Shown one piece after another: positions 51,501-62,735 of a stretch of 64,000 nucleotides of DNA. The notes under the pieces are model-generated. The model searched no databases. It had not been told where the DNA came from and saw only the letters and a program-made list of their open reading frames with translations. A program made the translations under genes and the position numbers. The stretch comes from Pomphorhynchus laevis (Eukaryota; Acanthocephala; Palaeacanthocephala; Echinorhynchida; Pomphorhynchidae): contig WNNJ02002176.1 of the NCBI GenBank assembly GCA_012934845.2, positions 124,001 through 188,000 of the forward strand, written 5' to 3'. Position 1 is the first letter of the stretch. Each line of letters begins with the position of its first letter.

Positions 51501-53230
51501 GAGTAGCACTCTCGAAAATTGAATAAATTATTACGTGAGTTTGCTTATTCGAATGATGAACGACTGTCGCAGATTTCTCGAAATGTAAATACATTTTTCG
51601 TGTATTTTTCTACTCATACCGGTTTCATTTATATAGCCTGAACGATCGAACGCAAATAAACACAGATATGTCGAAGTGGTGTTTTATACATAAGTGGAAT
51701 GATTGAACTTGCTAGTTCAATTTTACTAAAAGGGGTTTTATTATATAATGTGTTCAGGCTGATTTCTTGTATCATCTTAATGCAGCGCTTTAGTAAATAT
51801 TATTGTCGATAGTTCAAAATTGTTACTATCTTTAATCAGTTACAAATATCTTTCAGTGCTAACTTTTATTTTTATATTCAGTCATCATTAAGTGGTAGGT
51901 TGCTTAAATAATAAAGTAATAAAATAACTTCTGGAATTTTAAATGCTTAAAATTACCTAGTATTTGTAAAAATAGTATGCAGTTTACACAATTGGGAAGA
52001 TAATTACTTAATTAGATATTAATATTACTTTACAAAGAAAGGGAGTCTCTATATATATACTTTAAATATATCTGTGTAATTCAATCCTAAATTTATTATT
52101 TGATTCTTAAAAATATCGCTAAATGCCTCCCCAATTTACATAGATGGTGCACTGCACATTTTGATAATGAGCTTTTATAAAATTAAGTTTTTAATATTTG
52201 CAATATAACACGCAATATTTGATGTTCATCCGTGCTCACTAATCTTCGATAAAGGTTTTGTACATATAATGTTTCTCTTGACTTATAGAGAAACGCTTGC
52301 AACAAAATGTATGCATTAATTAGTTATCAATATAAAAACTATATGATGCTATTATTTTGAAATAAGAAAATAAAATATACATTTATTAGTTGGTATATAT
52401 ATTTTCTGAATTTTATTTATTACCGGTTTATATACATAATTCAAGGCGATAACGGGTTTCCATGCATTGTCATTCCAATAAATCGACAGCATCACGAGAT
52501 ACACAAAAACATTATATCCTTTATCTGATATTTTATTTATTTATCGACCAAAACTGCAAATTACTAATATTTTTCTAAACATTATACTAAAATTCGCTCA
52601 GCATTTGTATTTTTGAAGTTTTCAATTATCTGTACCAGATCTACAGTTCAATGAGATTATTTTAATGACTGTTTTTGCGGATACACTGTTTATAACAGTT
52701 AGCTAGCTTAGAAATAGCGGCCTTCAAACAAATGCTATGAATGCTTGCCGGGAGTAGTCATTGTTATCCCACGCATGGTTTTGATTCATTCTTTTGTGCC
52801 CATTATCCCATTATAAAAGATAATTTAGCAAAACAACATAGATGCAAGTTGATGCTTGACGTCCTAATTGACTTTTGACTCTCTAATTGAACAAATCTTA
52901 AGTATCAGATATTCTCTACTATAAAACAATGCTTACTAAATTTTTGTCTGAGAAAATCAGTCTAACGAAAAAATATCAAATTTATTTTTTGAAGTAATAA
53001 TTTATTTTGCATTTAATACTTTTATACAGTCAGTTTATAACCTTTATTTCTCGTTTTTATAATGACTTTATTTCAACATGAATAATTCATCTTGAAATAA
53101 ATTAGATTTTTCAGATTCGCCTTTGCATCATACTATTTTAGACGTTTCTTGTTATTTCTCTTAATGAAATTTTGCATTTTTCAAAAATTTAAATAATCAA
53201 ATCGTTAACATGTAATATCATAATGATCAT
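51501..53230. other. AT-rich spacer, no gene seen
   Basis: 1.7 kb without open frames of note, shared repeats or recognisable motifs. Confidence 0.55.
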
Positions 53231-53289
53231 ATTAGTTAACTGAGTATACGTATTTAATATAATTATAAAATAAAAAAAATTATATTTTT

Positions 53290-53820
53290 ATATTATTTAT
53301 TACATTGACATAGGTTCCCGCAAATGGGCCTTAATTAAAACTTTAGATAATCTTTTCAAAATAACAATCTATTTCAAATTCTTTAAGACGTGTTCTGTTC
53401 AATATATCGGCTACTTGCTCGATGATTTCTAAGACTGGTTGAACACGTCCTTGTCAATAGGATACTTATTTTTGTACGTAGCCATGTAATAGATGATACA
53501 TAGTCCCACTTTCGCTTATCCGACATTTTCCTTGCTATAGTCCTTGAGCATATATTGGACACGGCTCCTGTGGCACCAGTGGCATCCCATATTAATGGAC
53601 AGAATCAACTGTGTTCAATTTCCCGAATTCTTTCATCGTATTTCGCGTACTTTCGTTGTTCATTATAATGAAAAACTTGCTATGGAGATTTTTCAAGATA
53701 GGCAGGAGCATGGTTATTGTATATGCAGACATCTAAAAATGTCCTCTCCATCCTCTATCCAAAAACTCCATTACAAACAATATCTGTCCTGACATATTTT
53801 TGTCGAGTATTTGTAATATT
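53290..53820 (-). other. Unassigned decayed coding stretch inside Naiad D
   Basis: On the minus strand one frame reads WDATGATGAVSNICSRTIAR, then KMSDKRKWDYVSSITWLRTK and ISILL. A W(L/I)R-K-S-LL block after a KM..K…Y run is a pattern I associate with C termini of some uncharacterised mobile-element proteins in animals, but I cannot name the family. It is not part of the PLE. Probably a fragment of another, broken element. Confidence 0.3.
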
Positions 53821-54020
53821 TTTTCGAGTATTTTGGCCCCTATTACTCGACCAAACATAGCATCGGGGCCAAACACGGGCTAATGACGTATTTCCTTTGA
53901 TGAAGTTATATTATCTAGTATCTTAATACAAAGTATATTATTTATTATCCATCCATAAAAATTTGCCACTTTAGAGTTTAAATTTATTCTTTATATTATT
54001 GTGTTGATTTATATATTTTA

Positions 54021-54674
54021 CTATTTTCTGTTTGATGTATTTTTATAGTAACCTAGTTTAAAATATGTATCTATTAAATTATTTAAATGATTTTGAAGAA
54101 AGCCAATATCATTACATATTGTTGCAATTCTTAAAATTTCATTATTTAATGTATTATATTTTATATTATATGGTATGCATGAATGCTCATGCAAAAATAT
54201 GTTTCTTGTAAATTTAAATATGTCATCTTTACGATATAAATTAATAGTAGTTTTAATTAATGTTAATTTAATGTTCATATCTAGATATAAACCTTCTTTA
54301 TCATTAATATTGGTTTTGTTAAGAATAAGGCTTTCTGGATAAATGTGCTCACTAATTGAATAAAAATTATTAGAATTAAATTCACATATATCATCAATGT
54401 ATCGAAACATATATTTCATATATTTATATATGTTTATTATCTGATTCAATTTTTATACTCTTTTTATCCATTTTTTAAAATGACTTGTAATAATTGTTTC
54501 TAAATTTAAATCACTACATTCATATGTTGGATTTACATTTAAATCATTATAATTAACCTCTTTTATTAGTATATCATAATAAAGCTCTTTGCATATAAAG
54601 ACAAAGTTATTATTAGCTTTATCAATAGTTGTTATTATATAGTTATGCTTTAATTTAGTAAGTTCTTTATACAT
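54021..54674 (-). pseudogene. RT of Naiad D
   Basis: Two frames: 54674-54453 (MYKELTKLKHNYIITTIDKA, NNNFVFICKELYYDILIKEV) and 54449-54021 (YMKYMFRYIDDICEFNSNNF, NMNIKLTLIKTTINLYRKDD, HEHSCIPYNI, FLQNHLNNLIDTYFKLGY). The segment with motif B (GVTMGG of copy A) is deleted between them. YIDD is intact. Confidence 0.8.
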
Positions 54675-54776
54675 ATCTTTATTAATTTGATCTTTCCTTT
54701 CACAATTGTTTGTTATTTTAATAATAACAATTATTGTTATTATAATTGTTTGTTTTATTTATTTGTTTTATTTATT

Positions 54777-55054
54777 AGGAACCGAAATATAGTCTTTTTT
54801 AATAAAAATTGTCTCAAAGTACCCCCAAAAGAATATAATGAATGAATATTTAACTTTAATTGTAACTTAAGCTGCAACGCATCGACCTAACTATGCTAGG
54901 TTTATGAATTAGTTCTATTTAATAAATACGGGGTGTTTTCATCAAATCTTGCTAATGTTGTTTTTGCATAACACATTTTACGTTTAGGCAGAATTGAGTC
55001 GTAACGGCTCCAAGTCACGGATGCTTTAGCATTGTCGCTGTTAAACAAAATTTC
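54777..55054 (+). repeat. Short interspersed repeat R300, copy 1 (inside Naiad D)
   Basis: Begins AGGAACCGAAATATAGTC and ends TTGTCGCTGTTAAAC. Matches 56612-56914 nearly throughout but lacks 26 bp that form the second half of a hairpin. No coding frame. It splits the RT of Naiad D. Confidence 0.85.
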
Positions 55055-55230
55055 TTTTTAATTTTATCTAATATATAATCTTCCAAATTTTAAACTTAGA
55101 TGTATTTAAGCCTACTTTATTAATCAGTTTACCAAAGTATGAATTTAAGTTATTATATAACGAATTGTAAATTTTATTTTTATCCTTATTGTTTAATCTA
55201 TATTTATACCCTTTTAATAGCATTATATAA

Positions 55231-55406
55231 GTTTAACGTAAATAATCAGTTTAACGTAAATAATCAGTTTAACGTAAATAATCAGTTTAACGTAAATAAT
55301 CAGTTTAACGTAAATAATCAGTTTAATGTAAATAATCAGTTTAACGTAAGTAATTACGACATAATGATATACAGTTTAACGAGATATTAGTTTAACGTAA
55401 ATAATT
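55231..55406. repeat. 18-bp minisatellite
   Basis: Seven units of GTTTAACGTAAATAATCA from 55231 to 55356, nearly perfect, then degenerate units up to 55406. In one frame it reads as a run of NVNNQF, which is a by-product. It directly borders the truncated end of Naiad D. Confidence 0.95.
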
Positions 55407-56611
55407 AAGACTTGGATTTTAATTATTACTTATTTTTTAATAAGAAATTAATTGCAAAACATTGATAAAACATTATGTAATACAATTTAATAGTAGAATA
55501 AAACATTTAATTACTTTTTAATTGATAAACAAATATTTTGATATCACGATCAAGTTACTTTCGTGAAATAACCAAAGCAAAAATATAAATATCACAAATG
55601 GTAGAAAACAAATCCGTAATGTATTCTTTAGTAGCGTTCAATTTTATGAAAGCAAACGTTAATTGCAATTAACGAATTTACATTTGCTTACCAATAAATT
55701 TTAGATGTGAAATTTTTCTATAGAATAGCATTTTCTTAATTTTTCTTTTAGGGCTATATCGTTTTACTGATTGGAGAGTTAGATAATTATATGTAAGATA
55801 TAATTGTCAGATTATATATTGTCGTATTATAATTATAGTCAAATAATGTGATTAGGAAGAACCCGGCTGATTATTTTATTGTATAAATATTATCTGCTGG
55901 AATAAAGGATCAAATTATCCATAGTGCACCCTTGATATTGTCATTTCGTTTGATTTTTGCTTAATGAAATCCAACTATATTTGTAAACAATAAAAATGCT
56001 ACAAGATGATAGAATGTTGAACTTAACTAAATACTTTTAAGACAAATGTCAACGACATCTTATTGCCAAAGAAATTTAATAGATAATCACTGTGACCGAT
56101 TTTAATCATTTGCTTTGACATCTAAGTCCGACTGTTTTCAGGAAAACTACGATAATGATATTTAATTTGAATCGTGTAATAAAGAAGTTAATTCCTGCGA
56201 AAAAGTACATACTTTAGTGGTGTTCTGAAATGGTCATATGAAGATAACAAAAACAAAAATTATAAAGCTAACTCTAAAATTACGGTAATATTTATCCGCG
56301 TTTACGGGATAATGTTAAACGATTATATTGCATTTACACTTTAAGAATATAGTATTAGTAAAAACACATTTGCTAATTTAATTTTTAAAATTATTGAAAT
56401 ATGTGAAATATTAAAACGAAAAATATTTTGCAGTTTTAATTGTACACTTTATCTTAAAGTTGGACGAATTGCTAAAACTAATAATAATAATATTTCTATA
56501 GAATGCTATCTAGAAGCAATTTCATAAAAAAACTATAATTCTGAGTTTTTAAGAAAAATAATAAATGTTTTAATCTATTGAAATAACCAAAATTCTTCAT
56601 GCGGTGACGGT
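55407..56611. other. AT-rich spacer, no gene seen
   Basis: No motif or repeat recognised on either strand. Confidence 0.5.
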
Positions 56612-56914
56612 AGGAACAGAAATATAGTCTTTTTAAATAAAAATTGTCTCAAAGTTCCCATAAAAGAATATAATGAATGAATATTTAACTTTAATTGTAA
56701 CTTAAGCTGCAACGCATCGACCTAACTATGCTAGGTTTATGAATTAGTTCTATTTAATAAATACGAGGTGTTTTCATCAAATCTTGCTAATGTTGTTTTT
56801 GCATAACACATTTTACGTTTAGGCAGAATTGAGTCGTAACGGCTCCAAGTCACGGATGCTTTAGCATCCATGACTTTAAGCTGTATAACAAAATTGTCGC
56901 TGTTAAACGAAATT
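56612..56914 (+). repeat. Short interspersed repeat R300, copy 2 (complete hairpin)
   Basis: About 303 bp. Starts AGGAACAGAAATATAGTC and carries near its end a 13-bp-arm hairpin (56847-56876: AAGTCACGGATGC-TTTA-GCATCCATGACTT). No open frame and no visible tRNA-type A and B boxes. It could be a SINE of unknown origin or a fold-back DNA element. The two copies differ at few positions apart from the 26-bp gap. Confidence 0.8.
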
Positions 56915-57420
56915 GCTTACTTAACAAAATTGGACCTAACACAATGAATATGGTAGGCTTGCTTATTTGTAGAATGCCAAATAAGTATGATAGGTAGTAA
57001 TTGGCTAGATAGTAAATAATTCACTGTTTTTGATCAAGTTGAAAACATGATACACTGTATTTACTATATATTCTACTTCTGCAAAAATATTTCATTGTTA
57101 CATGTTAACCACCAATGCAGTGATTAACAAACATGGTCACACACTTAATAAAATACAATTCTACCTTTAAATTTCATATTTTAACAAAGCATTAAAAATC
57201 ATCAACAGAGTATCAAAAATTAATACTTAGTATTAATTAGTATTAATCAACAAAGTATTAAAAATCATCAAAATTTTAATATCAAAAATACATTAACGTA
57301 TTTTAAAATTACTAAATTCTCATAAATATTATTTTCAAATAAGTTTATTATCTATAAATATTATTTTCATCAACTTTTAAAACAGTTGATTTTCATTAGT
57401 ATACATACAACAAGGCTGAC
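56915..57420. other. Spacer, nothing recognised
   Basis: AT-rich, with a small tandem run of TATTAATTAGTATTAAT-like and ATCATCAA-like units at 57190-57290. Confidence 0.5.
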
Positions 57421-57750
57421 ATGAATGTGTCTAACGCTATAATATTCATAAACAATTATGAACAAGCTGTTATGCGCTCACTTAACCCAAAACTCTTATT
57501 TTACGGTCGGTACATTGACGACTCCTTTATAATCGCCTCAGACGACAAATCGCTAGAAACCACAATAGAATCATTAAATAAAGCAGGTCCGCTAAAATTC
57601 ACATGCTCGCGCGGTAAATCGGTAAACTTTCTCGATGTTGTCGTACATGCTACTGCTAATAGACGAATCGAGAAGAAAGTATGTATCAGCACTTATTGTA
57701 ATATATATATACAATCGTATCCTGTAGATCCTGGCATGAATTTATCATAA
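57421..57750 (+). pseudogene. RT palm fragment of an ordinary-type PLE
   Basis: 109 codons: NAIIFINNYEQAVMRSLNPK, LLFYGRYIDDSFIIASDD (motif C, YIDD), ETTIESLNKAGPLKFTCSRG and KSVNFLDVVVH (the FLD block after motif C). Spacing and residues are those of PLE RTs. It differs clearly from the Naiad copies (YIFRYIDDICVFN) and is less AT-rich. Motifs before C are missing. It is open over the whole piece. Confidence 0.8.
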
Positions 57751-58156
57751 GATAATAACATATATAGCAGACCGTAGAATTATCGAAGAAATGATTTTTA
57801 TTTTTTTCTAAACAGCTTTTTCGTGTGAAAATACTATATATAGCACTTACAGTGTTATAACTAATCTTTTGCTTATATATAATTAATTTTACATAAATTA
57901 TAAAATTAATTTAATTCTGCGATTAAATTATATATACTGTTCATTTAAACATGATGTTACTATATAGAAGAATAGCAATGCATAGAACCTGCTATTGCAA
58001 AAGATTCTAAGACAGACGTTGAGCAAATAGAATTTATTATATATACAGCATAATCCCTATGGTTAGAATATATGTTTACCACAGCTTAATCTATTACATA
58101 TATTATCCTAGCATAGATGTTCAGTCTTTTGCATTGTCCTCAGTCATAGATGCTCA
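57751..58156. other. Spacer, nothing recognised
   Basis: AT-rich; no motif. Confidence 0.5.
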
Positions 58157-58181
58157 GTCTATACTACCAAGTAGTATAGAC
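58157..58181. repeat. Perfect 11-bp-arm palindrome
   Basis: GTCTATACTAC-CAA-GTAGTATAGAC. Confidence 0.9.
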
Positions 58182-58208
58182 AATGAAACTGCACTATCTA
58201 GAATATTC

Positions 58209-58801
58209 TTTACTCGGGTGCAGCGACAATTTAGAAGAACCTCTGTCTAGTATATAAGAATAGACTGCACATCAATTCGATTTGGTAAAGAGCGTAAGCC
58301 TCAGTCAATTAAGCAAAGTGTCGTAAACGCTTTTATTCACATTGTCACACAGGCAACCGAAACAACCAGTGGGTATTTCATTCTACTGATGAGTGTTGCC
58401 GGATACTCTATCATTTCGATGCTAAGGTGATCGTCTATAAGTGAAATGGTGACTGAAAATCGTGAATCGGAGTCTAGTCTACCAAGCAACATCATTTCAT
58501 ATAAATGCCGCATTTGGTAGGAAATCATGGACCGTTGTTTACTCAGCACATCCGTGCACTACTATTATAAATGTCGTAAGCATTAAGAATCCAACGAGTG
58601 TAACGACAATTCAGCAACAACCTCTGCCTAGTGTTTAAGGATGGTCCGCACAGCAATTCGATCTGGTAAAGAGCGCAAGCCTCAGTCAATTAAGCAAAGT
58701 GTCTGAAACGCCTTCATTCACAATGTCACACAGGCAACTGACACAACCAATGATTTCTTCATTCTACTGATGAGTGTTTCCGAGTACTCCCTTACTTCGG
58801 T
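58209..58801 (+). repeat. LTR-like segment present twice in tandem (period 381 bp)
   Basis: The block at about 58209-58420 recurs at 58590-58801. Shared landmarks: GACAATT, AACCTCTG, GCACA…CAATTCGAT, GGTAAAGAGCG, AAGCCTCAGTCAATTAAGCA, TCACACAGGCAAC and TTCATTCTACTGATGAGTG. Copy 1 has TATATAAG about 35 bp before the CAATTCGAT block. The arrangement resembles the promoter-to-R part of LTRs from Gypsy or BEL elements, so this may be a fossil LTR pair, but no internal genes were found and the ends are unclear. Confidence 0.5.
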
Positions 58802-58830
58802 GCTGAAGTTAATGTCTAGAATATACATGG

Positions 58831-58895
58831 TGTCATTGGTACTACCAATGGCACATGATATTACTATTGGTACTACCATTGCATGGCAGTAGCGT
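58831..58895. repeat. Pair of short palindromes
   Basis: CATTGGTA-C-TACCAATG at 58834-58850 and a related CTATTGGTACTACCATTG about 30 bp later. Confidence 0.8.
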
Positions 58896-59402
58896 GCGAA
58901 ACAATATCATAATGTCAGGCTAAAATCTGACATGCATGAGTCAAGGTGTATGGAGTTTGAAGTAGTGATACCGTTGCTGATTTCTGCTTCGAAATCACCT
59001 TGTGTGATCTAGCAAAATTGATTATTTATATAGTTTATAATTTATATTTCCAGTTAATAGATTATTCATCCAGTTTATATTTTTAAATCAAAATATATAA
59101 TTGAATCTCAATATTTGATCCTGGCTTTTAACCGCGCTTTTATATCTATCAATTCTCGTTTTACTGATTTAACTGATTTTTCTTTGTTGCTTCAATAATT
59201 TAACTAATTTACCCAATATATATAAATACGTAATAATTCTATGATCTCCTGATCACATCAGGTTTTTATATAATTAAATATTTTATCGGTAAAAATAGTT
59301 GCCTAATTATAAGAGTTACGCAATTATTTAAAAAATTGTGTAATTATTTGAATGACGCAATTTTTTAAGGATTGCGTAATTATATTTCTCAATTTTTTTT
59401 AA
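58896..59402. other. Spacer with faint minisatellite units at its right end
   Basis: No gene. From about 59290 degenerate relatives of the 39-bp unit (ATTACGCAATT, GACGCAATTTT, TTACGTAATTA) appear. Confidence 0.5.
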
Positions 59403-59570
59403 AATTACGTAATTATTGTGATGACGCAATTTTTATAATACGATTACTTAATTAGTGTGATGACGCAATTTTTATAATACGATTACTTAATTATTGTGAT
59501 GACGCAATTTTTATAATACGATTACGTAATTATTGTGATGACGCAATTTTTATAATATGATTACGTAAAG
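59403..59570. repeat. 39-bp minisatellite
   Basis: Four consecutive units beginning ATTACGTAATTATTGTGATG and continuing ACGCAATTTTTATAATACG (starts 59403, 59442, 59481, 59520) plus a partial fifth. Each holds TTACGTAA or a one-base variant. Confidence 0.92.
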
Positions 59571-61118
59571 TTTTGTAATTGCACAATTTTAAAATGATTG
59601 CATAATAAGTCGACTATAAATACACCAGTTAAGTTTTTTATTTTTAAATCTGGTCATTCCATAAATATTTATAAAAGCAAGGATCATATTGTTGATACCA
59701 AAAATACAAGTAAGCGATCTATTTTGTAAATTATAATATTTGAAGCATTACGTGTTGTTTCATTTCAATTAAAATAAAATTTAACCCCTTCACTTTGAAA
59801 ATTATTTCTTTATATTAATCAAATTTTTAGGGATTGAATAGCATTATCTCAGGTACATTAAAATGTTTGTAAAATTTAAAGCACTTTAAGATTACAGTTA
59901 ACCAGAGAAAATTCGATAAATATCAAAAATAATTGTTCCAAAAGTTTTTATTTCAAAAGTGTGAAATATAATGTCGATATACAGTTTTATTAATTAAAAT
60001 ATTATATTATTTTATCAAATTTTACCAAATAAAATTATATATGATATTTATTTTTCTAATTTTGTAAAACGTCATTGTGCTTACAAGAAATTATAGAATA
60101 CTACATTTATAAAATGTATACATTCGCATCACATTTTAAATGCTGAGATGAAGATTGCGAATTACAGATCTACTGTAATTTTAAAGTTTTATCTTCAATA
60201 ATGTTGATTATGCGTAAACATCTACGTTGAAGTCTGATAATAATCAAAATATACTAGTCATTGAGTTTCAATGTATATATCCTAATTGCAAATATTAAAT
60301 ATTAACATAAAAATTACCTTAGACAAAGTAAATATGTTCTTCAGGATATTTGCAATTCATACAACAGCTACTGTTATCATTTTCTGAATACATTAATTAT
60401 TAATTTAATAGTAGGGAAACAAAGTTTCATGTCAATTTTAAGTTAGATCAGTACTTTCAGGTGATAAAATCAACTGAGTCTGATATGTGAACCGCCAGCA
60501 AACGCTAAGGTTATCGTGACTATAAGATTGTAAACGTACGCCTTGAAATATAATGAAAATGCAACTTGAGTCAACCTTTTGATTTTATACAAGCACACTT
60601 TTGTTATTTATATTTAAATGATAATGATACATAATAAGGATTTTGTTAACAACTATGATACATAAAAAAGTTAAGTTTAATGCACTTCAAGTTAATATTT
60701 AATCATGGTTAATATTTTTTTGATAATGACTATATACTAAACTGAAATTTTTAAATTTTTATAAGTCATAATTGTTCATTTAACTATTTATATGAAGCGA
60801 CGATATTATAGCATCAATTTGAAAATTTATGGAAGTTTATAACTGTTAGAATATAAAATAGAATCGAAATAGATCATAAAATATTATCGTTGCACTTAAC
60901 ATTTCCGGATTTTCATTTAACAGCCAACATGATGTGCTTTACTTGTAGATTCAAGTAAAAGTTAATATTCACATCCAAGTGTTTAAATATCTTTCAATAT
61001 AGAACCACTAATTTGTAAATTAATTCAAAAGCAATTGTCACGATTTTCTTTTTTAAACTGATATCTACATACATAAAACAGATAACTTAATTTTAGACTT
61101 GTGATGATTACTTGTTAT
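59571..61118. other. AT-rich spacer, no gene seen
   Basis: 1.5 kb without recognisable features on either strand. Confidence 0.55.
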
Positions 61119-61188
61119 TGTGCCAATAATGCACACTCGCTTCGATAATACACTCGCGTGTCAATAAACACTCGTGTGTTAACAATTA
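61119..61188. repeat. 19-20 bp minisatellite, left piece
   Basis: Units of the type GTCAATAATGCACACTCGC (here GCCAATAATGCACACTCGC, TCGATAATACACTCGCGTG, TCAATAAACACTCGTGTG). The same unit makes the array at 62463-62735, on the other side of Naiad E. Confidence 0.8.
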
Positions 61189-62462
61189 GATCAGTTAACT
61201 GAGTTTACGTATTTTATATTATGTATAAATTAAAAATAATGCTAAAGAAAATTTAAATAATAAATAATTATAAATAATAAACAATTATAAATAATAAATA
61301 ATTTTTATATAATATTTTATATTATTTATATTTAAAAAAGTCAAAATTTTCAATTAAAATTTAAAATTAAAATCTTTATTATGAATTGACTAATAAATAA
61401 TAGACGATGTATCAAAATAAAGATTAGAGGTCAACAGGAGAAACTACTATGTTATCATGTTTCGGCTCTTATTCTTCGACCCTACATAACAGCGTTTGGT
61501 TTTTATCAGACAGGACATGTGATTATTAAAAATAGTGCCTTTAACTATTTTTGTAAATAAGATCAACTAACAGAGTAAATAAGATAAATAATAATAAATA
61601 ATTATATAAAATTTTATATAATTTTTATTTATATGAACTTCAAATTAAAAATAAAAATTAATTATCATGAATCGACTAATAAGTAACAGACCATGTATCA
61701 GAATAAGGAATAAAAGACATCAAGATGAACTGCAATGTTATCAGGTTTCGGGCACTATTCCTCAATCCAGCATAGCAGTGAGGCCAATTACATAGTAATG
61801 ACGTATTTCCTCTGATGAAATTTGATTGTCTAGTATCTTATTCTAATACAAAGTATATTATTTATTATCTACCCATAAGAATTTTCCGCTTTACATTTTA
61901 AATTTATTCTTTATATTATTGTGTTGATTTAAATATTTTACTATTTTCTGCTTGATGTTATTTTTATAGTAACCTAGTTTAAAATATGCATCTATTAAAT
62001 TATTTAAATGATTTTGAAGAAAACCAATATCATTACAAATTGTTGCAATTCTTAAAATTTCATTATTTAATGTATTATATTTTATATTATATGGTATGCA
62101 TGAATGCTCATGCAAAAATATGTTTCTTGTAAATTTAAATATTTAATCTTTACGATATAAATTTATAGTAGTTTTAGTTAATGTTAATTTAATGTTCATA
62201 TCTAGATATACACCTTCTTTATCATTAATATTGGCTATATTAATAATAATACTCCTTGGATAAATTTGTTCGCTTATTGAATTAAAATTATTAGTCTTTT
62301 TATATAACATCAATGAATCGAAACATATTTCATATCTTTATATAATTTTGATTTATTTTGTACATAGTCATGAACAAATTCATATTCTATAAAGCTTAAA
62401 AATAAGTCAGATATAATTGGATTACTATTACTTGCCGTTGGAATGCCTTTTATTTAACTAAA
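61189..62462 (-). mobile_element. Naiad-type PLE copy E, with two tandem 3' ends, within a minisatellite
   Basis: Minus strand: RT remains at 62462-61860 (traces of the motif B region near 62390-62450; HEHSCIPYNI and NHLNNLIDAYFKLGY at 62115-61891), then a 3' UTR ending at 61561 (GATCAACTAACAGAG), followed by a second 3' UTR copy ending at 61189 (GATCAGTTAACTGAG). Two successive 3' ends match the pseudo-LTR or tandem structures known for PLEs. The same minisatellite lies on both sides, so the element probably landed in it. Confidence 0.75.
61891..62115 (-). pseudogene. RT thumb of Naiad E
   Basis: 74 codons: HEHSCIPYNI, EILRIATICNDIGFLQNHLN, LIDAYFKLGYYKNNIKQKIV. Nearly the same as in copy A. 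Upstream the frame is broken, and the YIDD region is poorly preserved. Confidence 0.75.
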
Positions 62463-62735
62463 TATAGATCGTGTCAATAATGCACACTTATGTCAATAAT
62501 ACACTCTCGTGTCAATAATACACTCTCGTGTCAATAATGCACTCGCGTGTCCATAATGCACACTTGCGTGCCCATAATGCACACTTATGTCGATAATGCC
62601 CACTGGTGTCAATAATGCACACTTATGTCGATAATGCACACTTATGTCGATAATGCCCAATCCTGCCAATAATACATCATAAAGTCAATAACTTACCGTC
62701 TCTTGTCATAACGCACATCATGTTAATAATGCACT
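62463..62735. repeat. 19-20 bp minisatellite, right piece
   Basis: About 13 variable units of GTCAATAATGCACACTTAT / GTCAATAATACACTCTCGT / GTCGATAATGCCCACTGGT type. Confidence 0.92.

Larger units (their letters stand above)
53231..55223 (-). mobile_element. Naiad-type PLE copy D, interrupted
   Basis: Minus-strand pieces: start of the RT at 55223-55055, then, after the inserted repeat at 54777-55054, RT at 54720-54021 and 3' UTR at 53990-53850. The 3'-terminal tag (ATTAGTTAACTGAGTATACG) is at 53231, separated from the UTR by an unrelated decayed stretch (53290-53820). The endonuclease and linker are absent. The truncation point at 55223 borders an 18-bp minisatellite. Confidence 0.75.

Noticed and set aside
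53544-53792. 82-codon plus-strand frame
   Set aside because: Opposite strand carries the more protein-like reading (WDYVSSITWLRTK); the plus frame lacks motifs.
55139-55390. Plus-strand frame with seven NVNNQF repeats, looking like a repeat protein
   Set aside because: Produced by an 18-bp minisatellite next to reverse-strand PLE sequence; no start context or conserved domain.
62463-62735. CRISPR-like array from the regular 19-20 bp units
   Set aside because: Units are contiguous and variable without unique spacers; the DNA is eukaryotic. It is a minisatellite.
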